64,000 nucleotides of DNA, from positions 434,001 to 498,000 of the forward strand of contig NZ_JBEPTM010000001.1 in the NCBI RefSeq assembly GCF_040549525.1, in the 5' to 3' direction. A program made the translations under genes and the position numbers. The notes under the pieces were generated by a model, which worked only from the letters and a program-made list of their open reading frames with translations, was not told the origin of the DNA and made no database searches. Origin of the DNA: Lacisediminihabitans sp040549525 (GTDB lineage: Bacteria > Actinomycetota > Actinomycetes > Actinomycetales > Microbacteriaceae). This document shows, piece by piece, positions 50,420 through 58,564 of the stretch (within the stretch, counting starts at the first letter, position 1; every line of letters begins with the position of its first letter).

Positions 50420-51979
50420 CTAGTGACCGGCACCGTTTTTATCGCGGGTCGTGTTGTCTCCTAGGCTCACCTTGCCGACGCCGAGGCTATCTTTTCCTTG
50501 CTGGTTTTGGAGGCCCGCAGAAGTGCCGGGCTTCGATGCGGTGTCGGCTGCAGTAGGCATTGGCATACCGGCAGCCTTCTGGTCTGCGGCAACCTGAGCG
50601 TTATCGCTGACCTTCTTGGCGGCAGCAACCGCTGCAGCCGTAGCGTCGTCGATCGCCTTCTGGTTGTTCGGAGTGATGACGCCCTTGGGGACCGTCGAAC
50701 CTTCCGCGAGCTCGATACCCGTGCGGTGCGCGAGTGCCGGGCGGATCTCTGAAGGAGAGAAGGCACCCGTCTGGAACGCGGCCACAATCATCTGGGCATC
50801 GCGGAACGGGTCTTCGTCATCGATGTTCGGCCAGACAACTTCGAGCTTCGGGGCGCCAAGCAATTTACCGATGCGCTTGAAAATCTCGGTAGCGGCCTGC
50901 CGGCGCGCGCCAATCATCTTCCGCACATTCGGGTCAAGCCGGGCGCCGGGTGCGTACTGGCCTTCAGCAAGCAGATCTTCTTTCGTCACTTCGCCAGCCG
51001 CGGCGGCTTGCGCTGCGAGGGCGGCTCCGTTATCGAACGTGACACCCGAGTTGCCGGGTAGCGGCTTCATGTCCATGCCAGGCGTCTGGATGGCGCTGTC
51101 AGCAATACCATCCGGCGTGATAGCTGCGGCGATCTTCTTAGCCTGGTCGGTGTTCTGCGCGCGGTACTGCCATGCGATCTGCGCAAGCGCTTTCGCAAAC
51201 TTGGACTGGTCTTTCAGGTAGTCGGTGTATTTCTCGGCCCATTGGAGCGAAGGAAGGAGGTCGGGGATACCAAGCGGCCAGCCGACCTGCTTATTCACAT
51301 CCCAGACGACAGCAGTGAAATTGGTGTTGATCGGCACAATGTTGCCGTCATACTGCGCGATAAGTGAGCCGTTCAACTTGTCTGCCGGGCAGAGGTCTGT
51401 GGGGTAATACTCATCGACGAGCGTGCCGACAGCATCGTCCATCGTGATGCGCGTGAAAGTACGGCGGACAAACCATGTCGTCTCGCGGTCGTTTGAGTCA
51501 ACGAAAGGGAGGCCCATTTCTTCGATGCCGTAGCGGCTAATCTGTTTCGTCGTTTTGTTGATGAGGAAGACTACCGTGCCGTCTGTGCCGTGGCTGCGGT
51601 TTATCTCCATCATGGCGGCCGTACTGAAAAGCTTGACCACGTTGTTCGGGCTGGTAAAAGCGTTGATCGCTTTGGCGTAGTTTTTGAAGCCGACACCATC
51701 GCCATAGATCGAGTTGCCGCGGATCTCACAGATGCGCTTGACCATGCCGCCGCCCACTAGCCAGGAGCGGAGGTCGTCAGAGATAATGCGGAGCGCTGGC
51801 AGGTCGAGCCCTGTAGTGCTGTACTGGTTGCCGCCGCGCGTCCAACCGCGGTCTTCGATCGCAAGCTGGAGGTCAGCCATGCTCTCGGTCATGCGGGTGA
51901 TTTCTTTGCCTTGCGCTTTGGCTAGGTTTTCCAGCCGCACCTGGACCGTGTTGCGGGGCTTGGCTGGAGTAGTCGGCAT
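50420..51979 (-). CDS. Phage portal protein
   Basis: A 519-residue portal protein that forms the dodecameric channel for DNA entry. The N-terminal clip and stem parts contain RIISDDLRSWLVGGGMVKRICEI, and the wing segment VDEYYPTDLCPADKLNGSLIA; the C-terminal helical region reads QAAAAGEVTKEDLLAEG and then low-complexity Ala/Lys. The ATG at 51979 is chosen rather than GTG 52012, because it lies exactly six bases after the -10 box of copy b of the promoter element and has no ribosome-binding site. The stop TAG lies at 50420; nothing lies between it and the protease gene except the next promoter. Confidence 0.85.
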   Translation of the reverse strand: MPTTPAKPRNTVQVRLENLAKAQGKEITRMTESMADLQLAIEDRGWTRGGNQYSTTGLDLPALRIISDDLRSWLVGGGMVKRICEIRGNSIYGDGVGFKNYAKAINAFTSPNNVVKLFSTAAMMEINRSHGTDGTVVFLINKTTKQISRYGIEEMGLPFVDSNDRETTWFVRRTFTRITMDDAVGTLVDEYYPTDLCPADKLNGSLIAQYDGNIVPINTNFTAVVWDVNKQVGWPLGIPDLLPSLQWAEKYTDYLKDQSKFAKALAQIAWQYRAQNTDQAKKIAAAITPDGIADSAIQTPGMDMKPLPGNSGVTFDNGAALAAQAAAAGEVTKEDLLAEGQYAPGARLDPNVRKMIGARRQAATEIFKRIGKLLGAPKLEVVWPNIDDEDPFRDAQMIVAAFQTGAFSPSEIRPALAHRTGIELAEGSTVPKGVITPNNQKAIDDATAAAVAAAKKVSDNAQVAADQKAAGMPMPTAADTASKPGTSAGLQNQQGKDSLGVGKVSLGDNTTRDKNGAGH

Positions 51980-51981
51980 TA

Positions 51982-52017
51982 GGCCAAGATACAGCAAACT
52001 GTCGGGAAACACCCAGA
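51982..52017 (-). promoter_or_regulatory. Head-module promoter, copy b (leaderless start of the portal gene)
   Basis: Minus strand: TCTGGGTGTTTCCCG, 11 bases, TATCTT (complement of 51986-51991), six bases, ATG at 51979. It overlaps the 3' end of the terminase gene (stop at 52019). Confidence 0.7.
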
Positions 52018-52018
52018 C

Positions 52019-53749
52019 TTAGAACGGGTAAGGGTCCGTATAGCCACTGAGCATGAGTTCTTGCATGATTTGGTCGGGGGATTTGATTAGCAGTTGACCA
52101 TCTTTCGGCCCATCCAAATGACGGAGGTCGGCACAGGCATACCATGCTGCGTCTGCTGCATCGGGGGATGAGACGCCCCTCTTTTTCATCGAGATCTTCG
52201 ATTCAACTTTCATTGCATTATGGGGGTCGACGTATTCGATCAGAATGTCTTCCAACTGTTCGATCAACGTTGAGTCGCCCGTGTCGATGTCGACTAGGCC
52301 GTTACCGAAACGCTTCGCCATCTGTGCGAACTGGTAGGCGCGGTTATTGATCCACTGCCGGCCATCAGGAGATCCGGCGCCACCCTGCATCTCCACTACG
52401 CGATACTTGCCGCGACATAGGAACATGATGCCGTCAACGAGGCCAATACCAAGCCCACCAGAGTCAATTCGCACCTCTGACACGTTCAATGCAATCGCGT
52501 GCTGGTGAATCAGGGTTGCCTGACCGATGGTGAGCGTACCATCAGTCTCATAACGGTCGACCAGAGGAAGGCCACGATAGCTGTCAACGAGGCGTAGCTC
52601 GCCACCAGGGGTATCCGTCACATGCATAGGCTTGCCCGTTAGGTTGTCTAGCGTCCTCATAGAGCCAGTGGTGAAGCGATAAACGAAGCTGGTATCCCCG
52701 TATTTGGAGCGAGCTACGTCGACGCCGAGAACGGTTTTGGTTTCGCTGGATTCATAGTCAATGAAAACTTCGGCGTCCCGCGCTTTTCCGATCTCATAAT
52801 CAGTGAAGAGGTTGTTGCCTGCGTCGTAGGCGAAATCGCCAAGCACGCGCACTTTATACCGTGCAGAATCTTCGCCATATTCCAAGCGCTTCTCTTCAAC
52901 ATACTCAGGGCCGGAAAGAGACTCGAGGGCAAGCTTCGACATGCCGAGACCATAGGGCTGGCCGACATGCTCTGCGCAGGAACATTTGCCGCCCCCATGA
53001 AAGTTTGGATTTTGGAGCACACTCATGTGATAAAGCGACCAGGCCCCGGAAGGGTCTTTGAAGATTGTCCCGAAACGTGAACGCGGGTTGCTAGGGTTTC
53101 CGATCAGAAGACGGCGACAGTTCACACCTGTTGAGATGTTCGCTAGGGCGTCGATCATTCCTTCACGGAGCCCGCCCGCCTCATCACCAATGCTGAGAAG
53201 GAAAGGCGAGTGGAGGCCCTGAAATGAATCCTCGTCTTTGCTATCCGGTGGCCGGCGCCCTACGGCGACCAGGGTGCCATCATCGAGTTTCCACTCATTC
53301 GCGCCATTGATGCTGCCCGGCAAGCGATGATCGGGCAGCGTTCCCGTGTCCTGTCCGTTGGCCTTTAGCCGCAAATACTCATCGTGGCGCTCCCCGCTAA
53401 GCTTGTGCCACCTCTTCATCTCCCTAAATAGAATTCCGCCTACCTGAGCCGCTGAAGGAGCGGTGGAGGCGACAAAAGCTTGGCCTAATGGGTGAACGTC
53501 AATCCAGAAGACGCCGAGCAGTGAAGCGATAGCCGACTTACCCGTGCCGTGACCAGCGCGGACTGCGATCGACTTTGTGGGACCAGAAACTACAGCATCG
53601 GCCACTTCCGACTGCTTGAGGGTGAGATTCAGCCCGAGGTGGTCGTGAATCCAAAGTGTTGGATCATAGAGGTAGCGGTCTTTGCGCGCGCTGTCTTCAA
53701 GTCCAATGAGCACTGCGGGTAAGAGGGAGGAAAGGTATCCTGCGCTCAT
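52019..53749 (-). CDS. Terminase large subunit
   Basis: A 576-residue DNA-packaging motor. ATPase part: Walker A VRAGHGTGKSAIASLLG (residues about 60-76), Walker B LLSIGDEAGGL and the coupling segment LLIGNPSNP. Nuclease part: KTVLGVDVARSKYGD with the first metal-binding Asp, VRIDSGGLGIGLVDGI with the second, and ASPDAADAAWYAC. The start overlaps the small subunit stop by four bases (ATGA), the usual order TerS-TerL. Confidence 0.93.
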   Translation of the reverse strand: MSAGYLSSLLPAVLIGLEDSARKDRYLYDPTLWIHDHLGLNLTLKQSEVADAVVSGPTKSIAVRAGHGTGKSAIASLLGVFWIDVHPLGQAFVASTAPSAAQVGGILFREMKRWHKLSGERHDEYLRLKANGQDTGTLPDHRLPGSINGANEWKLDDGTLVAVGRRPPDSKDEDSFQGLHSPFLLSIGDEAGGLREGMIDALANISTGVNCRRLLIGNPSNPRSRFGTIFKDPSGAWSLYHMSVLQNPNFHGGGKCSCAEHVGQPYGLGMSKLALESLSGPEYVEEKRLEYGEDSARYKVRVLGDFAYDAGNNLFTDYEIGKARDAEVFIDYESSETKTVLGVDVARSKYGDTSFVYRFTTGSMRTLDNLTGKPMHVTDTPGGELRLVDSYRGLPLVDRYETDGTLTIGQATLIHQHAIALNVSEVRIDSGGLGIGLVDGIMFLCRGKYRVVEMQGGAGSPDGRQWINNRAYQFAQMAKRFGNGLVDIDTGDSTLIEQLEDILIEYVDPHNAMKVESKISMKKRGVSSPDAADAAWYACADLRHLDGPKDGQLLIKSPDQIMQELMLSGYTDPYPF

Positions 53750-54276
53750 GCCGTAACTCGACTCTCAATCTCCCGTACTGCATCCGGCATGGCCTGATGA
53801 AAGATTTCAAGCAGCTCAGCTTTACGCATCTCTGGGTAGCGCTTCTCGAGTTCAAGGAAAGACCGCTCGAGCGCAAGACTGATGCCGCTCAAAAGTAGCT
53901 GGCTCTGGGCGCGGCTAATCTGTGTCAACGCGCTTTGCAGGTCGAACTTGTTATCAGCTAGGCGCTTGTCGATGAGGGTCAAGACTTTGATGAGCTCACG
54001 CGTGTGGTCGATCGAGCCGTACTCCACCGCCTTGACGGTGAGAACGTCTTTCAGCTCCATGATCTCATCGGTGAGCAACATCCGCTGGTGCGCTTCACTC
54101 AGCCAGTCTCGGCCGTCCAATATCTCAAGGATGCGAACTGCGACCACTTCAGGCTTGATGACACCGTTTGTCAAGTCGCTGATTTCGTTCGGCGACTTGC
54201 CCGCTTTAGCCCCACGCAAAATCAGCCTGTCGAATGTCGACAGGCCTTTCTTACGGTCGTATTCGGGGGCCTCCAT
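53746..54276 (-). CDS. Terminase small subunit
   Basis: A 176-residue protein by position and helical character. The N-terminal third has a possible HTH (LILRGAKAGKSPNEISDLT), and the central part is a long helix (IMELKDVLTVKAVEYG) with later charged helices that could form the oligomer ring. It recognises packaging sites and feeds DNA to TerL. The ATG at 54276 stands six bases after the -10 box of promoter copy a. Confidence 0.75.
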   Translation of the reverse strand: MEAPEYDRKKGLSTFDRLILRGAKAGKSPNEISDLTNGVIKPEVVAVRILEILDGRDWLSEAHQRMLLTDEIMELKDVLTVKAVEYGSIDHTRELIKVLTLIDKRLADNKFDLQSALTQISRAQSQLLLSGISLALERSFLELEKRYPEMRKAELLEIFHQAMPDAVREIESRVTA

Positions 54277-54280
54277 CCCA

Positions 54281-54315
54281 TAACCGTACCTGAGCGTTCA
54301 GCAAACTCACAGGTT
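54281..54315 (-). promoter_or_regulatory. Head-module promoter, copy a (leaderless start of the terminase operon)
   Basis: Minus strand: ACCTGTGAGTTTGCTG, 10 bases, TACGGT (complement of 54283-54288), six bases, ATG at 54276. The -10 box is weaker than in copies b and c; the upstream box is the best match to the consensus. Confidence 0.65.
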
Positions 54316-54333
54316 GGTTAGGGGGCAAAGAAA

Positions 54334-54365
54334 ATCCCCCCGAGGCCTAAGCCGAGCGGGGGGAT
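54334..54365 (-). terminator. Terminator between the DGQHR gene and the terminase operon
   Basis: ATCCCCCCG (54334-54342) and CGGGGGGAT (54357-54365) form a 9-bp stem; on the minus strand TTTTCTTTG follows. It separates the early-like DGQHR transcript from the head module, which has its own promoter. Confidence 0.85.
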
Positions 54366-54436
54366 CAAAATTCTTCAACCGCAGTAAACGGCAATCTGCC
54401 TTACGGGTCGCATTCTCTTGGTCGGAGACTTAGAGC

Positions 54437-55831
54437 TTACTTCTTCGGCACCGTCAGCGCCAGAATCTCATCGACGATACGCATTTCCTCCTCAGACGAT
54501 ACTTCTTCGAGCTCAGGCTCGGGACGTGGGGCTGGTGGCCCTTCGAGGAAAGCGGGCTTGTCGAGTGCCCAAGCAACGAGCGTGTCCTTGAGTTGTTTCA
54601 AATCCTGGCGTCGACCGTGCGGTGAACCTGAGCCCACTGAGAACAGCCCAGCTGGGGCGTCGGCGATCCAGATGCTTTCCGCATAGACCGGCGCAATGAC
54701 ATGCGGCGCCAGTTTCACGAAAAACTCGCCGATCATCTCAGGCGTGTAAGCGTGCTCTGTCAGCAACTCGAAGAATGCCCCGCCAAGCACCCGGAAGAAA
54801 AGCACGCTACCCAACATGCTGTGGCGGCGTAAATCATCTGCGGTTGATTTTCCTAAAACAAGCTCCTGGAGTTGAGGGAATGAATCGAGCATGAGATCGA
54901 GAAAAACGATCGTGCGCGCGGCAAGCTCTTTTTCATCGAACTCAACTTCTTGCCGGCGCGACACTCGACCATCGAGCCCCACATTCACAGTACGGATCAC
55001 TTCGGCCACATGCTTTGCACCCATGATGAACGGCGACCCGCGGCCCATACGGTCGCCTTCAGGGTCTACACGGTCTACAAGTAGCCGGTGCTCCATTGTC
55101 GCTTCACGCGCCCGGTGAACGACTTTGCGGCTATCGAAACGGGTTTTGACGGAGGCGGTGATCCCGAGCGCATTATCTGCGACATCGAAAAACATCTGTC
55201 GGTAGCTGGCGGGGTCTGCTTCGACATAGACGGCCGTGTGAATGATCTCGGTTTCCAGGCGTGTGCGCTCATGCTCGAGCTGCGCGATTGCTTTACGGAT
55301 CTCTTTCTCGCTCGTACTGCCCGCTCCTTCGTTCCGGCGAGCTGTAGCCAGCGCACTCCGAGCCTTATCGATGTCGGCTGCGATCGCTTTCTCGGCCCGG
55401 AACATGCCGAGGATGCGGTGCTGGCCGTCGACGATATGCAGGTCGACGAGGGAGCGGCGCGGAATGGATAGGAAGCCGAACTGTAGCGGCCCGACTTCGT
55501 TCTGTACGTCGAGTTCAAACGGCGTGGGGGAGCGCAGCATCAGACTCGGACTCACCCAATCTTCCCGCTCACGCAGATACTTGCCGAACGAATCAGCGTG
55601 CGCTGGTCGAATGGCGCGGTTGCCAGGCGAAACCGTGTTGATATCCGGCTCCGTCACAATGGACGTGATCTGGCTTGGGCTCAAATCGAGCGAATAAACT
55701 GTCCGGCCACCCTGCTTATAGCGACTAGCGAACAGTGTCACATCAGTCGAATAGCCTGTCAGTTCGGGCGCAGGCGCGATGGTTTTCTCGGCTGCAGAAG
55801 TTTTTGCGGCGTTCATAATTTCTCTCATCAT
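54437..55831 (-). CDS. DGQHR-domain protein (DndB-like superfamily)
   Basis: A 464-residue protein with the diagnostic VDGQHRILGMFRAEKA (residues 134-149), preceded by IRPAHADSFGKYLREREDWV and followed by a charged coiled-coil (about 155-200). DGQHR proteins include DndB, which controls DNA phosphorothioation, and DpdB of the 7-deazaguanine system; the fold is related to ParB/sulfiredoxin nucleotidases. No dndCDE or dpd partners are seen in the window. A later start at 55816, with GAGAGAA upstream, is possible. Its own terminator follows. Role in the element: unknown; host DNA modification sensing or a stand-alone enzyme (inference). Confidence 0.8.
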   Translation of the reverse strand: MMREIMNAAKTSAAEKTIAPAPELTGYSTDVTLFASRYKQGGRTVYSLDLSPSQITSIVTEPDINTVSPGNRAIRPAHADSFGKYLREREDWVSPSLMLRSPTPFELDVQNEVGPLQFGFLSIPRRSLVDLHIVDGQHRILGMFRAEKAIAADIDKARSALATARRNEGAGSTSEKEIRKAIAQLEHERTRLETEIIHTAVYVEADPASYRQMFFDVADNALGITASVKTRFDSRKVVHRAREATMEHRLLVDRVDPEGDRMGRGSPFIMGAKHVAEVIRTVNVGLDGRVSRRQEVEFDEKELAARTIVFLDLMLDSFPQLQELVLGKSTADDLRRHSMLGSVLFFRVLGGAFFELLTEHAYTPEMIGEFFVKLAPHVIAPVYAESIWIADAPAGLFSVGSGSPHGRRQDLKQLKDTLVAWALDKPAFLEGPPAPRPEPELEEVSSEEEMRIVDEILALTVPKK

Positions 55832-55864
55832 TCCAGGGACGAGTCTCGATAAGGCTGACTCACA

Positions 55865-55890
55865 TATGGAACACTAGCGGCTAGTTCCAT
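55865..55890. promoter_or_regulatory. Imperfect operator-like dyad between divergent genes
   Basis: ATGGAACACTAGCGGCTAGTTCCAT is an imperfect inverted repeat around CTAGCGGCTAG, which resembles the TTAGTGGCTAA motif at eight of 11 positions. It lies between the leftward DGQHR gene and the rightward small gene at 56008. Confidence 0.45.
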
Positions 55891-56007
55891 GCGAAAGCAA
55901 CATCTTTCCCCGAAGGGGGGGGCAGACAAGTGTCGCTGGCTTGATCTAGTGTTTGTTGCAACAGTGCAAGTATTTGCAGCCATATAGTAGTCAAAAAGGA
56001 TAACTAA

Positions 56008-56202
56008 ATGATTGTCATGCCCGACATCGAGTTCGCTAGGACAATCTATTTCGCAGCAAACCATCTAGCACATATCAACTCACTTTTCTTGTGGACTGCA
56101 AGTGGTTTCTCAATAGAAGTAAATCGCCACGAATTCGTTTCCGAAGTCTGCCGAGAATTCGGGCTCATAGAAGTGAGCGAAGTCTCGCGTATTGCTGCTT
56201 AG
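56008..56202 (+). CDS. Small hypothetical phage protein
   Basis: A 64-residue protein of unknown function: an N-terminal IEFARTIYFAANHLAHIN and a C-terminal HEFVSEVCREFGLIEVSEVS helix. It is the only rightward gene in the left arm. AAAAAGGA stands seven bases before the ATG and a strong terminator follows, which supports it as a single-gene transcript. The 170 bp upstream contain a TGTTGCAACA dyad and AT-rich promoter-like sequence (CATATAGT). Confidence 0.65.
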   Translation: MIVMPDIEFARTIYFAANHLAHINSLFLWTASGFSIEVNRHEFVSEVCREFGLIEVSEVSRIAA

Positions 56203-56212
56203 CTCAACGCAA

Positions 56213-56248
56213 ACAGCCCCGCTCCCTCAGTTGGAGGTGCGGGGCTGT
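56213..56248. terminator. Bidirectional terminator between convergent genes
   Basis: ACAGCCCCGC (56213-56222) and GCGGGGCTGT (56239-56248) form a 10-bp stem with a further hairpin in the loop. On the plus strand GCGTTTAC follows; on the minus strand TTGCGTT follows. It serves the gene at 56008-56202 and the leftward operon. Confidence 0.8.
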
Positions 56249-56272
56249 GCGTTTACTGGGTGTTGGTAGTGA

Positions 56273-56446
56273 CTAACCGTGGCTAGAGGTTGGGCTAAAA
56301 CTGACCGGCGTGAGAATCAGCTTGCCGCTCTCGCCGAATGCAATCGTGTAATACGGGGAAGGCTCGATAGCGTTCCGCCGCACAGCGTTACCAATCGTCA
56401 CTCGGCCTCGGGCATCTACCTTGAGGAGGCGTTCGTCGAGGACCAT
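56273..56446 (-). CDS. AbrB/SpoVT-like small DNA-binding protein
   Basis: A 57-residue protein too short for most gene finders. The pattern KVDARGRVTIGNAVRRNAIE, TIAFGESGKLILTPVS is a swapped-hairpin AbrB/MazE-type DNA-binding domain. It may regulate element genes or be an antitoxin; no toxin partner is visible beside it. It is the last gene of the leftward operon, its start overlaps the previous stop by one base (TAATG), and its stop overlaps a copy of the TTAG-type motif (56266-56276). Confidence 0.7.
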   Translation of the reverse strand: MVLDERLLKVDARGRVTIGNAVRRNAIEPSPYYTIAFGESGKLILTPVSFSPTSSHG

Positions 56447-56613
56447 TACGCTACATCCTTATCGGCCGGGTGAAACGCGATCTCGGCCAGCCTGGTTTGC
56501 TGCCCGCGGGTTGCGATTGCGTTGATTGCTGCGTCACGCTCCGCTTCTGTGATGGAGCCGGAGGCCCATGCGTCGAGGATGCCAGCGATTTCTGTTGCGT
56601 TGTTAATGGTCAT
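56446..56613 (-). CDS. Small hypothetical phage protein (55 residues)
   Basis: Sequence begins MTINNATEIAGILDAWASGS and contains ITEAERDAAINAIATRGQQ. Helical and acidic/basic mixed; no family recognised. It overlaps the DUF3310 gene by four bases upstream and the AbrB-like gene by one downstream, which supports it as part of the operon. Confidence 0.6.
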   Translation of the reverse strand: MTINNATEIAGILDAWASGSITEAERDAAINAIATRGQQTRLAEIAFHPADKDVA

Positions 56614-56819
56614 GCGGTTACCCTTTCAGCGGATGCTACGCGGTCTATTTCCCAGTTGAGGTACTGGCGGGCCTTTTGGAGATCCTGCAGCTCTGTGCCC
56701 TTGTAGGGGGCGCGGAGGACGTACTTTATGACATTGCCGCGGAGGAAAGTTTCGTGGCGCGTAATCTGGATTGCCTCGATTCCGCTTTTATGCGACGTAT
56801 AGTGACTCGGATTACTCAC
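56610..56819 (-). CDS. DUF3310 domain protein
   Basis: A 69-residue phage protein with SNPSHYTSHKSGIEAIQITR and a DLQKARQYLNWEIDR motif, the DUF3310 signature found beside phage replication and nucleotide genes. GTG at 56819 is the start because it overlaps the HNH stop by three bases (GTGA), the same coupling seen in the rest of the operon; ATG at 56870 lies inside the HNH gene. Confidence 0.75.
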   Translation of the reverse strand: MSNPSHYTSHKSGIEAIQITRHETFLRGNVIKYVLRAPYKGTELQDLQKARQYLNWEIDRVASAERVTA

Positions 56820-57334
56820 GGGATTGCTAGCGATGTCGGTTCGTATGTTCCGAGAATCTTCTTTGCCCATTTGACGTGGTCCTTTACTCTGGCTCCCGCG
56901 GGGTGGCTTCTCGTCCACAACTCGAGATTTTCTGGATGATTGTTGGTCTTGTTTGCGTCGAGATGATGAACCTCTTCGCCCGGCAGGAGGTGGCGGCGCA
57001 AGACGCCCTCCATGACCAGGATGTGCTCACGAATCCTTCCTGAGCGAACATTCCGGCGCGGGTGATCGAGCGGGGCATCAACGAAGACATACCCGTCCTG
57101 ATTCAGGACTTTTTCGGCCCGATGGGTCCTATTGCATCCGCAACTCGTAACTGCACCAGAACGAAGATTCCCCTGAAACGGGGTCGAGTTCTGACCGCAA
57201 TCACACCTGCAAATCCACCTCGTATTTTTGTAGCGCCCCATTGGAGCACGCTCAATAGCTACAAGCATCCCGAACCGCTGCCCGGTGATGTCCTTTGCGT
57301 CTAACCTTTTTGCGCGCCCCGAATATGAACTCAT
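56816..57334 (-). CDS. HNH endonuclease (left)
   Basis: A 172-residue HNH protein. Residues about 45-70 carry CRCDCGQNSTPFQGNL and SCGCNRTHR, a zinc-ribbon-like part. The catalytic HNH segment is REHILVMEGVLRRHLLPGEE followed by HHLDANKTNNHPENLELWTR (residues about 101-143). Such proteins in phage operons are homing or free-standing endonucleases. Coupled to neighbours with four-base overlaps. Confidence 0.85.
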   Translation of the reverse strand: MSSYSGRAKRLDAKDITGQRFGMLVAIERAPMGRYKNTRWICRCDCGQNSTPFQGNLRSGAVTSCGCNRTHRAEKVLNQDGYVFVDAPLDHPRRNVRSGRIREHILVMEGVLRRHLLPGEEVHHLDANKTNNHPENLELWTRSHPAGARVKDHVKWAKKILGTYEPTSLAIP

Positions 57335-57606
57335 GCTGCCGCTACGGTCTCCGGCACGCCCCAGTGGGCTACAGGTGTGCGGGGTGTGTCGGCATCTAGG
57401 ACGGTGACGAGGGTATGGGGGCTGACGCGGACGGAGCGGGGTGTCTGGGACGGGGTGAGGTAGATCGTGATGAGCGACTCCTCATGGTCTTCCGTTTCCC
57501 AGCCGAGCAGGTACCCAGCGCTGCCTTTCACGAGGATACGGTCGTTCAGGTGCTCGAGGCCGAGGTCTTGGGCCTTGATGGTGGTGAGGCGGGTGGGGTT
57601 GGTCAT
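57331..57606 (-). CDS. Hypothetical phage protein (91 residues)
   Basis: Beta-rich small protein with DRILVKGSAGYLLGWETEDH and LITIYLTPSQTPRSVRVSPH. No family recognised. It overlaps the genes before and after it by four bases. A fold with a short barrel that binds a ligand is possible but not shown. Confidence 0.65.
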   Translation of the reverse strand: MTNPTRLTTIKAQDLGLEHLNDRILVKGSAGYLLGWETEDHEESLITIYLTPSQTPRSVRVSPHTLVTVLDADTPRTPVAHWGVPETVAAA

Positions 57607-57818
57607 GCGCTTGCTCCTGTCTCGGGGTTTGTCCAAAGAAGCCTGTTCGGACCTTCGCCAACGAGGGTGTTGTAGATGAAGTTCTCGCATATGGCGGCTG
57701 TCCTTTTAGCTTCGCTGTCGTTGCGGAACATGGCATGAGCGGGAAGCTTGATTGAGAAGATCTCATCACCAATCTGCAGCGCGAGTTTCATCAGCTCGAG
57801 CCCGTCGAACTCTGTCAT
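57603..57818 (-). CDS. Hypothetical phage protein (71 residues)
   Basis: Begins MTEFDGLELMKLALQIGDEI, then FSIKLPAHAMFRNDSEAKRT. No family recognised. Start at 57818 is chosen because it overlaps the exonuclease stop by four bases; the upstream open frame lies inside the exonuclease gene. Confidence 0.6.
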   Translation of the reverse strand: MTEFDGLELMKLALQIGDEIFSIKLPAHAMFRNDSEAKRTAAICENFIYNTLVGEGPNRLLWTNPETGASA

Positions 57819-58564
57819 GCGCTTGCTCGTGACTGGAGGGGCCACCCTGGATCGACGACAGCGTCTGGCTTGCCGCCTTTGCCGCGGAAATAGGCCTGCA
57901 GCGAAGCAGCTTGGCTGGCTTTCCATGAAATCTGCTGGCTATGGAGGGACCTCAGGTTACGGCCGGCGAGCGACGGGCTTGCCAAGATCTTCTGGATAAT
58001 ACGGCCGCTTGCTACTGCGTCGGCGCGGGCCTCGTGGGCTTCCTCAGCAGTTATCGGTACGCCGTAGTGCTTAGCGGTGTCGACCAGCTTGCGGGAGCCT
58101 TTGCGGTATTTGTTGACGCCCTTGTCGAGCACAAGGCCGTCGAGGACATCGATCTTCGTGAAGTCGAGCGGCGGATGGCCGGGTAGGTGCCGAGCGCGCT
58201 CTGATTCGAGCAAAGTGATGTCGTAAGACAGGTTGTAGCCCGCCAGCGGCACTTCACCAAACAAGCACTCTGTCTCGATAACCCAGAGAATCTGGCCGAG
58301 AGCATCTGGGATGTCGGTCCGCCCTTCTTTCTGGACACGCGCGGTCGTATACCCATGAATATCACTGGCGCCCGTAGGTATGTCGACGCCAGGATTGATG
58401 ACCCAGTTCAGCTCCTGGCTGATTGTTCCATCACTTTCGAGCATTCCAAGGTAGAGGGTCACGATGCGATCGCTATAGACGTCGATACCCGTCGATTCGA
58501 TATCGAACACGAGCATCCGCGGGGTGGCGTGAACGACCGCAGCATTGCGTATTGGCAGGCTCAT
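57815..58564 (-). CDS. DEDDh-type 3'-5' exonuclease
   Basis: A 249-residue DnaQ-like exonuclease. Exo I is MLVFDIESTGIDVYSDRIVT, Exo II is AGYNLSYDITLLESERAR, and Exo III is HEARADAVASG with the catalytic histidine, so all DEDDh residues are present. It probably helps element replication or degrades host DNA. It is tightly overlapped with neighbours. Confidence 0.85.
   Translation of the reverse strand: MSLPIRNAAVVHATPRMLVFDIESTGIDVYSDRIVTLYLGMLESDGTISQELNWVINPGVDIPTGASDIHGYTTARVQKEGRTDIPDALGQILWVIETECLFGEVPLAGYNLSYDITLLESERARHLPGHPPLDFTKIDVLDGLVLDKGVNKYRKGSRKLVDTAKHYGVPITAEEAHEARADAVASGRIIQKILASPSLAGRNLRSLHSQQISWKASQAASLQAYFRGKGGKPDAVVDPGWPLQSRASA

Noticed and set aside
54437..55831. A complete Dnd phosphorothioation or Dpd system around the DGQHR gene
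   Set aside because: No DndC, DndD, DndE, DpdA or Ssp-like proteins are encoded nearby; only the single domain is supported.
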